Below are positions 16,013 to 24,219 of a DNA stretch of 64,000 bases, one piece after another; position 1 is the stretch's first letter, and each line of letters opens with the position of its first letter. The notes under the pieces are model-generated. The model searched no databases and had not been told where the DNA came from. It saw only the letters and a list, made by a program, of their open reading frames with translations. Both the position numbers and the translations under genes were made by a program. This stretch comes from JAICUF01 sp038250675. GTDB taxonomy: Bacteria > Gemmatimonadota > Gemmatimonadetes > Gemmatimonadales > GWC2-71-9. The stretch spans positions 1 through 64,000 of the forward strand of contig JBBSCB010000006.1 in NCBI GenBank assembly GCA_038250675.1. The letters run 5' to 3'.

Positions 16013-18645
16013 ACGACCGGCTCGCCGCCGCGCTCGCCGATCGCTATCGCCTGGAGCGCGAGGTGGGCCGCGGGGGAATGGCCACGGTCTACCTCGCCGA
16101 GGACCTGAAGCATCACCGGAATGTGGCAATCAAGGTGCTGCGCGAGGACCTCGCCGCCTCGCTCGGGGCCTCCCGGTTCCTGCGCGAGATCGAGATCGCG
16201 GCGCAGCTGCAGCATCCCAACATCCTGCCGCTGCTCGACTCGGGCGAGGCCGATGGATTCCTGTACTACGTCATGCCATTCGTACCGGGGCAGTCGCTCC
16301 GGGAACGGATCGAGCGGGAAGGCGAGCTGCCGGTCCACGAGGCGGTGCGGCTGCTCCGCGAGGTGGTGGACGCGCTGGCCCACGCCCACGCGCACGGCGT
16401 GGTGCACCGGGACATCAAGCCCGACAACGTGATGCTTTCGGGCCGCCATGCGCTGGTCACCGATTTTGGCGTCGCCAAGGCGGTGAGCGAGGCCACCGGC
16501 CGCAACACCATCACGACGCTTGGCGTGGCGGTGGGGACGCCGACCTACATGTCGCCCGAACAGGCCGCGGCCGATCCGCACATCGACCACCGCTCGGACA
16601 TCTACGCCGCGGGCGTCATGGCGTACGAGCTGATCGCGGGCCGGCCGCCCTTCACCGGCGCCACGCCGCAGCAGGTGCTGGCCGCCCACGTGACCGAGGC
16701 ACCGGACCCGATCTCCAAGCGGCGCCCAGGGATCTCGCCGCCCCTCGAGCATGCGATCATGCGGTGCCTGGCCAAGCGGCCGGCCGATCGCTGGCAGACC
16801 GCCGACGAGTTGCTGGCCCACCTGGAGCAGCTCGCGACGCCGAGCGGCGGCATCACCCCCACCGATACGCACCCAGTCATGCGGCCGGCGCCCAGCCACT
16901 GGCGCATACCCCTCGCCACGGCCGCGGTCATCGTGCTGATCGCGCTGGGGAGCGTGCTCGGGCACGCATTCTCCCGCGGCGGGCCGGCCATGACGCTGGG
17001 GCAGTCCACCCAGATCACCGCGGACGCCGGGCTCGAGATCCTGCCGGCGATTTCGCCCGACGGGAAGTTCGTCGCGTACGCAGCGGGCACGTCGGCGCGC
17101 ATGCGGGTCTACGTGCGGCCGGTTGCCGGCGGGCGGACGATTGCGCTGACCGACGACTCGACCGCCATCGAAACGCAGCCGCGCTGGGCGCCGGATGGTT
17201 CCACCATCCTGTTCCTCTCCGGCGGTGCCGTCATGACGGCGCCGGCACTGGGCGGTGCGACGCGCCCGCTGATCCCGCCGGCCGATCGCGCCGCGATCCG
17301 CTCCGCCGCATGGTCGCCCGACGGTCACGACGTGGCGTTCGTGCGGGGGGACAGCCTGTACGATTTCACGATCGCCGGCGGCAGCATCCGGCCGGTGGCC
17401 CACGGCGATCAGCTCCACTCGTGCGCGTGGTCACCCACCGGCGACTGGATCGCCTGCGTCTCCGGCAACTACGAGTTTCTGAAGCTGGGCCGCGACTTCG
17501 GGAACATCGCCGGGAGCAGCATCGTCATGATTCCGGCCAGGGGCGGCACGCCGGTGGCGGCCACCGACAGCAGCGGTGTCCATCAGAGTCCAGTCTGGGC
17601 GCCCGACGGCCGGTCGATCTTCTACGTCTCCAACGCCGCCGGCCCTCGCGATATCTATCAGCTGCCGCTGACGCGGCGGGGCCGCGCCGACGGCACACCC
17701 GTCCGGCTCACCACCGGTCTCAACGCGATGTCGGTCACAATCTCGGCCGACGGCCTCCGCCTGGCGTATGCGGTCTACACCGCCAAAGCCAACATCTGGT
17801 CACTGCCGATCCCCACGACGCCGCCGGCGTCGATCTCGACCGCGACCGCGGTCACATCCGGGAGCCAGGTGATCGAGGGGTTCCGGGTTTCGCTCGACCG
17901 CCGGTGGCTGGTCTACGACTCCAACCTCCACGGCAATGCCGACATCTACCGGCTGAGCATCGGCGGCGGCGAGCCCGAGCGGATCACGACGGCACCGGGC
18001 GACGAGTTCCAGCCGGCGCTCTCGCCGGACGGCACCGAGGTGGCCTACCACACGATCGCGGGACCGGTGCGCCAGATCTTCGTGCTGCCGCTGAACGGCG
18101 GGAGCCCCCAGCGCGTCGCGGCGACCGAGACCGAGCAGCGCGTCGCGGACTGGGCGCCGGACGGGACCGCGCTCACCTGGTACGATCGCATCCACTCCTT
18201 GGCGTGGACCGCGCAACGCGATCCCGATCGCCGATGGCAGGCGCCGGTGATGCGGAGTGCGGGGCTGCTCTGGCCCCGGTGGTCTCCCGATGGCCATGCG
18301 CTGATCGGCAACCTGGCCGACGGCCGGATCGTGACCGTCGCCATTCCGTCGGGAACGACCGATACGATCTATTCGCCCCGTCCGGGCAGCAGCGACCCGC
18401 ACGCCGAATGGCCGGCGTGGGGGCCGGACGGCCACAGTGTCTGGTTCAAGAGCCACGATGACGAGGGCACGGCGACGTTGTGGTCGCTGGCGGGCCGCGG
18501 CGGCGAGCCCCGGCCGCTGGTCCGGTTTGACGACCCGATGCGCCCGTCGTATCGGGTGGAGTGGGGCACCGACGGCCGCCGGATCTTCCTTGCCCTCAAC
18601 GACCGCCAGAGTGACGTGTGGGTCGCCGAGGTGAACCCCCGCTAG
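16009..18645 (+). CDS. Ser/Thr protein kinase with C-terminal beta-propeller sensor
   Basis: An 878-residue transmembrane kinase. The cytoplasmic domain (about residues 12-280) has GRGGMATVYLAED, the ATP Lys42, HRDIKPDN with catalytic Asp135, DFG at Asp152 and the activation segment GTPTYMSPEQ. A single helix at about 298-322 (IPLATAAVIVLIALGSVL) leads to an extracytoplasmic domain with repeated PD40/TolB-type blades (ISPDGKFVAY, WAPDGSTILF, WSPDGHDVAF, WAPDGRSIFY, LSPDGTEVAY). This layout is typical of the expanded kinases of Gemmatimonadota. The GTG start overlaps the stop of the truncated kinase. It probably works against the upstream PP2C phosphatase. Confidence 0.92.
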   Translation: MNDRLAAALADRYRLEREVGRGGMATVYLAEDLKHHRNVAIKVLREDLAASLGASRFLREIEIAAQLQHPNILPLLDSGEADGFLYYVMPFVPGQSLRERIEREGELPVHEAVRLLREVVDALAHAHAHGVVHRDIKPDNVMLSGRHALVTDFGVAKAVSEATGRNTITTLGVAVGTPTYMSPEQAAADPHIDHRSDIYAAGVMAYELIAGRPPFTGATPQQVLAAHVTEAPDPISKRRPGISPPLEHAIMRCLAKRPADRWQTADELLAHLEQLATPSGGITPTDTHPVMRPAPSHWRIPLATAAVIVLIALGSVLGHAFSRGGPAMTLGQSTQITADAGLEILPAISPDGKFVAYAAGTSARMRVYVRPVAGGRTIALTDDSTAIETQPRWAPDGSTILFLSGGAVMTAPALGGATRPLIPPADRAAIRSAAWSPDGHDVAFVRGDSLYDFTIAGGSIRPVAHGDQLHSCAWSPTGDWIACVSGNYEFLKLGRDFGNIAGSSIVMIPARGGTPVAATDSSGVHQSPVWAPDGRSIFYVSNAAGPRDIYQLPLTRRGRADGTPVRLTTGLNAMSVTISADGLRLAYAVYTAKANIWSLPIPTTPPASISTATAVTSGSQVIEGFRVSLDRRWLVYDSNLHGNADIYRLSIGGGEPERITTAPGDEFQPALSPDGTEVAYHTIAGPVRQIFVLPLNGGSPQRVAATETEQRVADWAPDGTALTWYDRIHSLAWTAQRDPDRRWQAPVMRSAGLLWPRWSPDGHALIGNLADGRIVTVAIPSGTTDTIYSPRPGSSDPHAEWPAWGPDGHSVWFKSHDDEGTATLWSLAGRGGEPRPLVRFDDPMRPSYRVEWGTDGRRIFLALNDRQSDVWVAEVNPR

Positions 18646-18689
18646 CCCGGGCGGTAGCGTCACGGCTCCCGCCTCCTCCGCAACCCGCC

Positions 18690-18695
18690 TATCTT
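18690..18695 (+). promoter_or_regulatory. Putative -10 element of the acyl-CoA dehydrogenase gene
   Basis: TATCTT lies 35 bases before the ATG. The transcript would have a leader of about 30 bases containing the Shine-Dalgarno-like GCGAGGGG (18717-18724). No convincing -35 is present. Confidence 0.35.
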
Positions 18696-18730
18696 TCCGC
18701 CCGAACCTGCATTCCAGCGAGGGGTATCGC

Positions 18731-19930
18731 ATGGCCACGGGCACCGTTGCACCCCAGTTCACCGGCGTTGATTTCCTGGACTTCGACTCACTCCTGGGCG
18801 AGGAGGAGCGCGCGGTGCGCGACACCGTCCGGGCCTGGGTGGACGAGCACCTGATGCCGGTGATCGGCCAGGCCTACATCGACGGCAAGTTTCCCCGCCA
18901 GCTCATCCCGGGGATGGCCGAGCTCGGGCTGCTCGGCGCCAATCTGCCGGAGGAGTACGGCTGTGCGGGGCTCAACAACGTCGCCTACGGCCTCATCATG
19001 CAGGAGCTGGAGCGGGGCGACAGCGGGATCCGCTCATTCGCGTCGGTGCAGGGCGCGCTGGTGATGTATCCCATCTACGCGTTCGGCAGCGACGAGCAGA
19101 AGCAGAAATGGCTGCCGCTGCTGGCCTCGGGCCAGGAGATCGGCTGCTTTGGCCTGACCGAACCCGATTTCGGCTCCAATCCCGGCGGCATGATCACGAC
19201 GGCGCGGGAGACGGCCGACGGCTGGGTGCTCAACGGCACCAAGATGTGGATCACCAACGGGTCGCAGGCCACCGTCTCCATCATCTGGGCCAAGACCGGC
19301 GACATCGCCGAGACCAAGTCCATTCGCGGCTTCATCGTGCCGACCGACACGAAGGGCTACTCGGCCCGGGACCAGAAGGGAAAGCTCTCGCTCCGCGCGA
19401 GCGACACCAGCGAGATCCATCTGCAGGACGTGCACCTGCCCAAGGATGCGGTGCTGCCCAGGAGCGGCGGCATCAAGAGCCCGCTCATGTGCCTGACCCA
19501 GGCCCGCTACGGCATTGCCTGGGGCGCGATCGGCGCGGCGATGGCGTGCTACGACGAGGCGCTCCGCTACGCCGGGAACCGGGTGATGTTCGACCGGCCG
19601 ATTGCCCAGACGCAGATCCAGCAGGTCCGCCTGGTGGACATGCTGACGGAGATCACCAAGGCGCAGTTCATGACGCTGCAGCTGGGGCGGCTCAAGGATG
19701 CGGGTACGATGACGCCGGAGCAGGTGTCCATCTGCAAGCGCAACAATGTCGACATGGCCACCGACTGCGCCCGCGAGGCGCGCCGGCTGCTGGGTGCCAA
19801 CGGCATCCTCATCGAGTACCACTCGATGCGCCACATGGCCAATCTGGAATCGGTGTATACCTACGAGGGCACGCACGACATGCACTCGCTGATCGTGGGG
19901 CAGGCCATCACCGGTCTGGCCGCGTTCTGA
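18731..19930 (+). CDS. gcdH: Acyl-CoA dehydrogenase, probably glutaryl-CoA dehydrogenase
   Basis: A 399-residue FAD enzyme. Glutaryl-CoA dehydrogenase oxidises and decarboxylates glutaryl-CoA to crotonyl-CoA in lysine and aromatic catabolism, passing electrons to ETF. The sequence has GCFGLTEPDFGSNPGGM, WITNGSQA, and the C-terminal TYEGTHDMHSLIVGQAITG, in which Glu379 sits at the catalytic-base position. Arg101 in DSGIRSFASVQ corresponds to the Arg that binds the substrate gamma-carboxylate in glutaryl-CoA dehydrogenases, supporting this specificity over short-chain acyl-CoA. The two ETF subunit genes follow directly, so enzyme and electron acceptor are encoded together. Confidence 0.88.
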   Translation: MATGTVAPQFTGVDFLDFDSLLGEEERAVRDTVRAWVDEHLMPVIGQAYIDGKFPRQLIPGMAELGLLGANLPEEYGCAGLNNVAYGLIMQELERGDSGIRSFASVQGALVMYPIYAFGSDEQKQKWLPLLASGQEIGCFGLTEPDFGSNPGGMITTARETADGWVLNGTKMWITNGSQATVSIIWAKTGDIAETKSIRGFIVPTDTKGYSARDQKGKLSLRASDTSEIHLQDVHLPKDAVLPRSGGIKSPLMCLTQARYGIAWGAIGAAMACYDEALRYAGNRVMFDRPIAQTQIQQVRLVDMLTEITKAQFMTLQLGRLKDAGTMTPEQVSICKRNNVDMATDCAREARRLLGANGILIEYHSMRHMANLESVYTYEGTHDMHSLIVGQAITGLAAF

Positions 19931-19964
19931 GAGGCCTGATGTTCATTCTGACGGGGAGTGCGGT

Positions 19965-20717
19965 GTGAAGATCGCTGTCTGCATCAAGCGGGTGCCGGAT
20001 ACGGAGCTTCGGTTCAGCATCGGGAGCGACGGCAAGTCACTGGACCAGGCCGGCCTCAAGTACGATCTCAGCGATTTTGACGGGTACGCCGTCGAGGTGG
20101 CGCTCCGGCTGGTGGAGCAGGCCGGTGGAGGAGAGGTTGCCGTCGTCTGCCTCGGGCCCGATGCGGTCCAGGAGACGATGCGGAAGGCGATCAGCATGGG
20201 AGCCGACCGCGGCATTCACCTGCGGGCCGACACGATTCCCTTCGACGGCCTGTCGGTTGCGCACGCGCTCGCCGCGGAACTGAAGGACGGGGGGTACGAT
20301 CTCGTGCTGTTCGGCCGGATGGCCACCGACTCCGCGGCCGGCGTCGTCGGTCCCATGACCGCTCAGCTTCTCGGCCTGCCGTGCGTCACGGCCATCTCGC
20401 ATCTCGACATCGCCGACGGCCGGGGCACGGCGCGGCGGGAGCTCGAGGGCGTGGCCGAAGTCACCACGTTTCCGTTGCCGGCGGTGCTGACCATCGACGA
20501 AGGGATCGCACGGGCGCGCCTGCCGTCGCTCAAGGGGATCATGGCCGCCAAGAAGAAGCCGATCGAGACGCGCGAGGCGCACTTGGGCGAGGTCCGCCTG
20601 ACCGTCGAGTCCATGGCGCTGCCGCCCGAGCGGACCGGCGGCCGCATCATTGGCGAGGGGCCCGACGCGGTGCCCGAGTTGATTCGTCTGCTTCAGACCG
20701 AAGCGAAGGTGCTCTGA
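19965..20717 (+). CDS. etfB: Electron transfer flavoprotein beta subunit
   Basis: A 250-residue ETF beta subunit starting KIAVCIKRVPDTELR and containing DLSDFDGYAVEVALRL and the conserved LPAVLTIDEGIARARLPSLK block followed by IMAAKKKPIE, the recognition-loop region that docks to acyl-CoA dehydrogenases. It binds AMP and pairs with EtfA. GTG start at 19965 preceded by GGGGAG; the stop overlaps the etfA ATG by one base (TGATG), ensuring coupled synthesis. Confidence 0.95.
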   Translation: MKIAVCIKRVPDTELRFSIGSDGKSLDQAGLKYDLSDFDGYAVEVALRLVEQAGGGEVAVVCLGPDAVQETMRKAISMGADRGIHLRADTIPFDGLSVAHALAAELKDGGYDLVLFGRMATDSAAGVVGPMTAQLLGLPCVTAISHLDIADGRGTARRELEGVAEVTTFPLPAVLTIDEGIARARLPSLKGIMAAKKKPIETREAHLGEVRLTVESMALPPERTGGRIIGEGPDAVPELIRLLQTEAKVL

Positions 20718-21706
20718 TGGCCGACATGTTTGCCTTTGCGGAAACGCGCGATGGGGCGCTCAGGAGCGTGGCGTTTGAGACGGTCACCGCGGCGCGGCAG
20801 GCGGCCGACGCGGCCGGTGGCGGCGAGGTGCACGCGCTGCTCGCGGGCGGGCCGGGCGTGGGTGCGCGCGCGGCGGAGCTGGGCCGCTACGGCGCCGATG
20901 TGGTCGTGGTCGTCGAACACGCCGGGCTGGCGTGCTACAACGCCGAGGCGCTGGCGGCCACCTGTGCCGCGCGGATCGGCGGCGAGCAATACCGCGCGGC
21001 GTTCTTTGCGGCCTCGGCCGAGGGACGGGACCTGGCGCCACGGGTGGCGGGCGCGCTCGACCGGAGCATGCTGTCCGACGTGACCGCGTTCGAGATGAGG
21101 GGGGACGCGGTGGTGGCGAGCCATCCGGTGTATGTGGGCAAGGCGGTCGCGACGCTGCGGCTCACGGGGTCGCCCGCCATGGTGTCGCTGCGCCCGGGCG
21201 CCATCACCGCCGTCGAGTCGCCGCGCGAGGCGCGGACCGAGCCGATGGCGCCGGCGCTCGATCCCGGCGCGGCGCGGGTGACGGTGACCGAGATGCTCGA
21301 TCGGGGCGGCGCCAAGCTCGATCTGGGCGAGGCGCCGGTCGTCGTGAGCGGGGGCCGGGGACTGCGCGCGGCGGAGAATTTTGCGCTGGTGGAGGAGCTT
21401 GCGGCGGCGTTCGGCAACGCGGCGGTGGGCGCCACCCGCGCGGTCACCGACGACGGCTGGCGTCCCGCCACCGATCAGATCGGGCAGACCGGGCGAGTGG
21501 TGAGCCCCATGCTCTACGTCGCGGTGGGTATCTCCGGCGCGGTCCAGCACCTGGCCGGCATGCGGACGTCGCGTACCATCGTCGCGATCAACAAGGACAA
21601 GGATGCGCCGATCTTCAAGCTCGCCGATTACGGAATCGTGGGCGATCTGTTCGAGATCGTGCCGCGACTGACCGACGCGGTGCGCAAGGCGAAAGCCGGC
21701 GGCTGA
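20717..21706 (+). CDS. etfA: Electron transfer flavoprotein alpha subunit
   Basis: A 329-residue ETF alpha subunit. The FAD-binding C-terminal domain is complete: VVSGGRGLRAAENF, GATRAVTDDGWRPATDQIGQTG, LYVAVGISGAVQHLAGM and the final TIVAINKDKDAPIFKLADYG. The heterodimer takes electrons from glutaryl-CoA and other acyl-CoA dehydrogenases and delivers them to ETF-quinone oxidoreductase, whose gene is 2.5 kb downstream. It converges with the GWxTD-like gene across only 12 bases. Confidence 0.95.
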   Translation: MADMFAFAETRDGALRSVAFETVTAARQAADAAGGGEVHALLAGGPGVGARAAELGRYGADVVVVVEHAGLACYNAEALAATCAARIGGEQYRAAFFAASAEGRDLAPRVAGALDRSMLSDVTAFEMRGDAVVASHPVYVGKAVATLRLTGSPAMVSLRPGAITAVESPREARTEPMAPALDPGAARVTVTEMLDRGGAKLDLGEAPVVVSGGRGLRAAENFALVEELAAAFGNAAVGATRAVTDDGWRPATDQIGQTGRVVSPMLYVAVGISGAVQHLAGMRTSRTIVAINKDKDAPIFKLADYGIVGDLFEIVPRLTDAVRKAKAGG

Positions 21707-21718
21707 GCCGGCCCCGAC

Positions 21719-24043
21719 TCACCGCACGTTGACCCTGCGTTCCCGTCTGACGGTGGCACCCGTCAGGGTATCCTCGATGGTCAGTACCAGCCGGTAGGAT
21801 CCCCCTTTCAGCGTCTTGAGCGCCAGCGCGCGGCGCAGCTGCTGCACCACGGCACCGGCCGTCTCCGTGAACGCCGCCTGCACGCCGTCGCCCGCGGCAC
21901 CGGTGCGGCCGGTCAGGGCGAGCGTGGTGCGATAGCTCCGGCCCGGTACCAGCCCGCTCAGCTCGTAGTAGAGCTCCATCGTGGCGGTACGCGAATAGAC
22001 GTCGAGCGGGTTGAGCAGGACGCGCTCACCGTCGTGATTCCAGACGAGGCCGCCGCCGGTGCTGCCGCTGATGATGTCGCTGACGGCGAGCCGACCGGGC
22101 GTGCCGATGGTCATGGCATCGCGACCCGCGGCCGCGGCGGCGGTGCTGCCGGGCTGGGTGAAGAGCAGACGCACATCGTGACTGCCGGCTGGCAAGGGCA
22201 GCTCGAGGAGGCCGGTGAGATACGCACCGGCGCGGAGGGTATCGGCCGCGCGGAAATAGCGGGTGGTATCGCGGCGGAGCACGTCCAGGCCGTCGGGTCC
22301 CACCGCGATCGTGCGGATCGAGACCGGATAGACCACGCCGCTCAGTCCCGCGCGCACCTGGGGGACCAGTCGCTCGCCGGGCAGCGCAAACACGGCGAGG
22401 AGCCGCGCGTTGTCCGGGGCAGGCGTGCCCGCAGCATATAGCTGCACGATGGGCTGGAGCGATCGGTCAAACCGCTGCACGTAGCTGTCGGTGTGGAGCC
22501 CGACCGCCATGTCGTGCCGCGTGTCGCGCTCGACGATGCGGACCAGTTCCGGACTGATCGCACTTGCCACCCCGGTCGGCATGCCGCCCGCCTTGTTGAG
22601 ACGGGCCCGGTCCGCCAGCGCGTCCAGCGCAAATGCCATCTGCTGATAGCGCCCGTCGAAGTCCCCGCGGGCGGACAACATCGCCGATTCAAGCGGCAGC
22701 ATGGAGACGAGCGTGGTCGGCGCCGTGAGTCCCAGCCGCCGGCTGCCACAGAAGTGCAGGACGAGGGCGCCGGTCGGAAGCGCATACTGCCACGATTCGT
22801 TGGCACCGAAGCAACCATGCTTGCCGGCCGAGCCGCTGTCGCTCGAGTGTGCCGCCACGCGGTGGTCCGGCTCACCCTGGCGGATGTAGACGACGCCGCG
22901 ATCGTCCACCACGCGCTTGCCGCCCTCATCGAGCGCGTTGTACAGCCCGGGCGTGAAGAACGCAAAATCGGGATTATCCGGTCCGGTCAGCTCGGGCGCC
23001 GTCAGTTCCGCGCCCGCCCCGGGGTCATCGGAGAACTGCGCGCCCTCCCGCCGACCGACGAGTCGGAAACTGCGGTGGATGTACAGCCAGCGCCGCAGGT
23101 GTTCGCTGATGACCTCGCCGTGCGCCCGCAGCGCCTTTGCATCGCGGCGGGCCCAGAAGTCGGCGACCCATGTGCCGAAGTCCGCCGCCGGGAGCGAGTC
23201 GAGCGCATCGAGTTCGTGCACCCCTGCCACCCATCCCAGATCGCCGCGGTATGCCGCGCGACCGACTGCGCCGGCCTGCTCCGCGCCGGCGAGATACTCG
23301 GCCACCGCACTGTCCGGCCGATCGAGATCGCGGTACGCCCGCGCTTCCTCCAGCCGCCCGAGTCCGGGATCGCCGCCAGCGCCGAGATATGCGCGGAAGG
23401 CCACCAGCGCCGAATCACGGTTATCGAGCCCACGATACATGCGCCCGAGTGCGAGATAGGGATCTGCGCCGGCGTGCGCGGCCACGGCGGTGCGCACGGC
23501 CTGTCGCACGGCCGGTTCCAGCTCCAATTCGCCCGCGCCCAGCAGCAGCTCCGCCAGCGTAGACGCGGCCGGTGCAAAGGTGGGATCGGCGTCGATCGAG
23601 CGTGAGAGCGCCACCAGCGCGGCGCGATCGTAATACTCGCCGAGGGCCTGATGCATCGCCGCCTTCGGTACCGCGCCCCGCCGACTGAGCTCCACCTTGA
23701 CCAGCGCAAGCCCGTACCACGGATACGGCGTCCGGGGCGCGCGGTACGCCGCCTCATCGAATGCCGCGCCCGCCGCATCGAGCACCGCCCGGCTGGAGTC
23801 GAACGCCGCCTGCCGGAGCAGGGTAACGCCCAGCCGTGCCTGCCCGACCGGATCGGCACCATCGGCTCGTGCCGCGCGAGTCGCGGCCGCGAGCACCGGT
23901 GCCAGCGTCGTCGCCTCGGTGATTGCTGTCAGGGAGTCGCGATAGGCGCCGAGCGCGGCGCGGGCGGCGGGCGTCTGCGCCCGGAGGGATGGCAGGGGCG
24001 CGAGCAGTGCGGCGGCCACGGCGAGCCGGCGGGCGCTGCGCAT
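21719..24043 (-). CDS. Exported TPR and GWxTD-like domain protein
   Basis: A 774-residue secreted protein. A signal peptide (RRLAVAAALLAPLPSLRAQ) precedes TPR-like helical repeats (about residues 30-260; for example DPYLALGRMYRGLDNRDSAL). A central domain has FGTWVADFWARRD and, about 95 residues on, DDRGVVYIRQGEPDHRV, which match the flanks of GWxTD-domain proteins; the GWxTD pentapeptide itself is not present (KRVVDDRG instead). The C-terminal 250 residues are beta-rich. GWxTD proteins are common in Bacteroidota, Acidobacteriota and Gemmatimonadota, role unknown. The ATG at 24043 has GGAGGA about 4 bases upstream. Confidence 0.78.
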   Translation of the reverse strand: MRSARRLAVAAALLAPLPSLRAQTPAARAALGAYRDSLTAITEATTLAPVLAAATRAARADGADPVGQARLGVTLLRQAAFDSSRAVLDAAGAAFDEAAYRAPRTPYPWYGLALVKVELSRRGAVPKAAMHQALGEYYDRAALVALSRSIDADPTFAPAASTLAELLLGAGELELEPAVRQAVRTAVAAHAGADPYLALGRMYRGLDNRDSALVAFRAYLGAGGDPGLGRLEEARAYRDLDRPDSAVAEYLAGAEQAGAVGRAAYRGDLGWVAGVHELDALDSLPAADFGTWVADFWARRDAKALRAHGEVISEHLRRWLYIHRSFRLVGRREGAQFSDDPGAGAELTAPELTGPDNPDFAFFTPGLYNALDEGGKRVVDDRGVVYIRQGEPDHRVAAHSSDSGSAGKHGCFGANESWQYALPTGALVLHFCGSRRLGLTAPTTLVSMLPLESAMLSARGDFDGRYQQMAFALDALADRARLNKAGGMPTGVASAISPELVRIVERDTRHDMAVGLHTDSYVQRFDRSLQPIVQLYAAGTPAPDNARLLAVFALPGERLVPQVRAGLSGVVYPVSIRTIAVGPDGLDVLRRDTTRYFRAADTLRAGAYLTGLLELPLPAGSHDVRLLFTQPGSTAAAAAGRDAMTIGTPGRLAVSDIISGSTGGGLVWNHDGERVLLNPLDVYSRTATMELYYELSGLVPGRSYRTTLALTGRTGAAGDGVQAAFTETAGAVVQQLRRALALKTLKGGSYRLVLTIEDTLTGATVRRERRVNVR

Positions 24044-24219
24044 GGGTCCTCCCGATGACAATGGTACTCCCGGTGACGCGCCAACGCCGGGCGAGGACAC
24101 GGATCAGCCACCTCGGGCGCTTATATTTGCGCCACGACGCAGCATGGCGCACCATGACGCCCCGCTGATCGGCCGATAATGACCATTGGCGACCATTCGT
24201 TATCCGGAGGAGTGCATCC

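Noticed and set aside
15936..18461. 841-residue second frame inside the Ser/Thr kinase gene
   Set aside because: Shadow frame; the kinase motifs are all in the other frame.
24115..24180. AT-rich TATATT and GATAAT hexamers between the GWxTD-like and ETF-QO genes
   Set aside because: They may be -10 elements, but no -35 at proper spacing was found on either strand, so no promoter is called.
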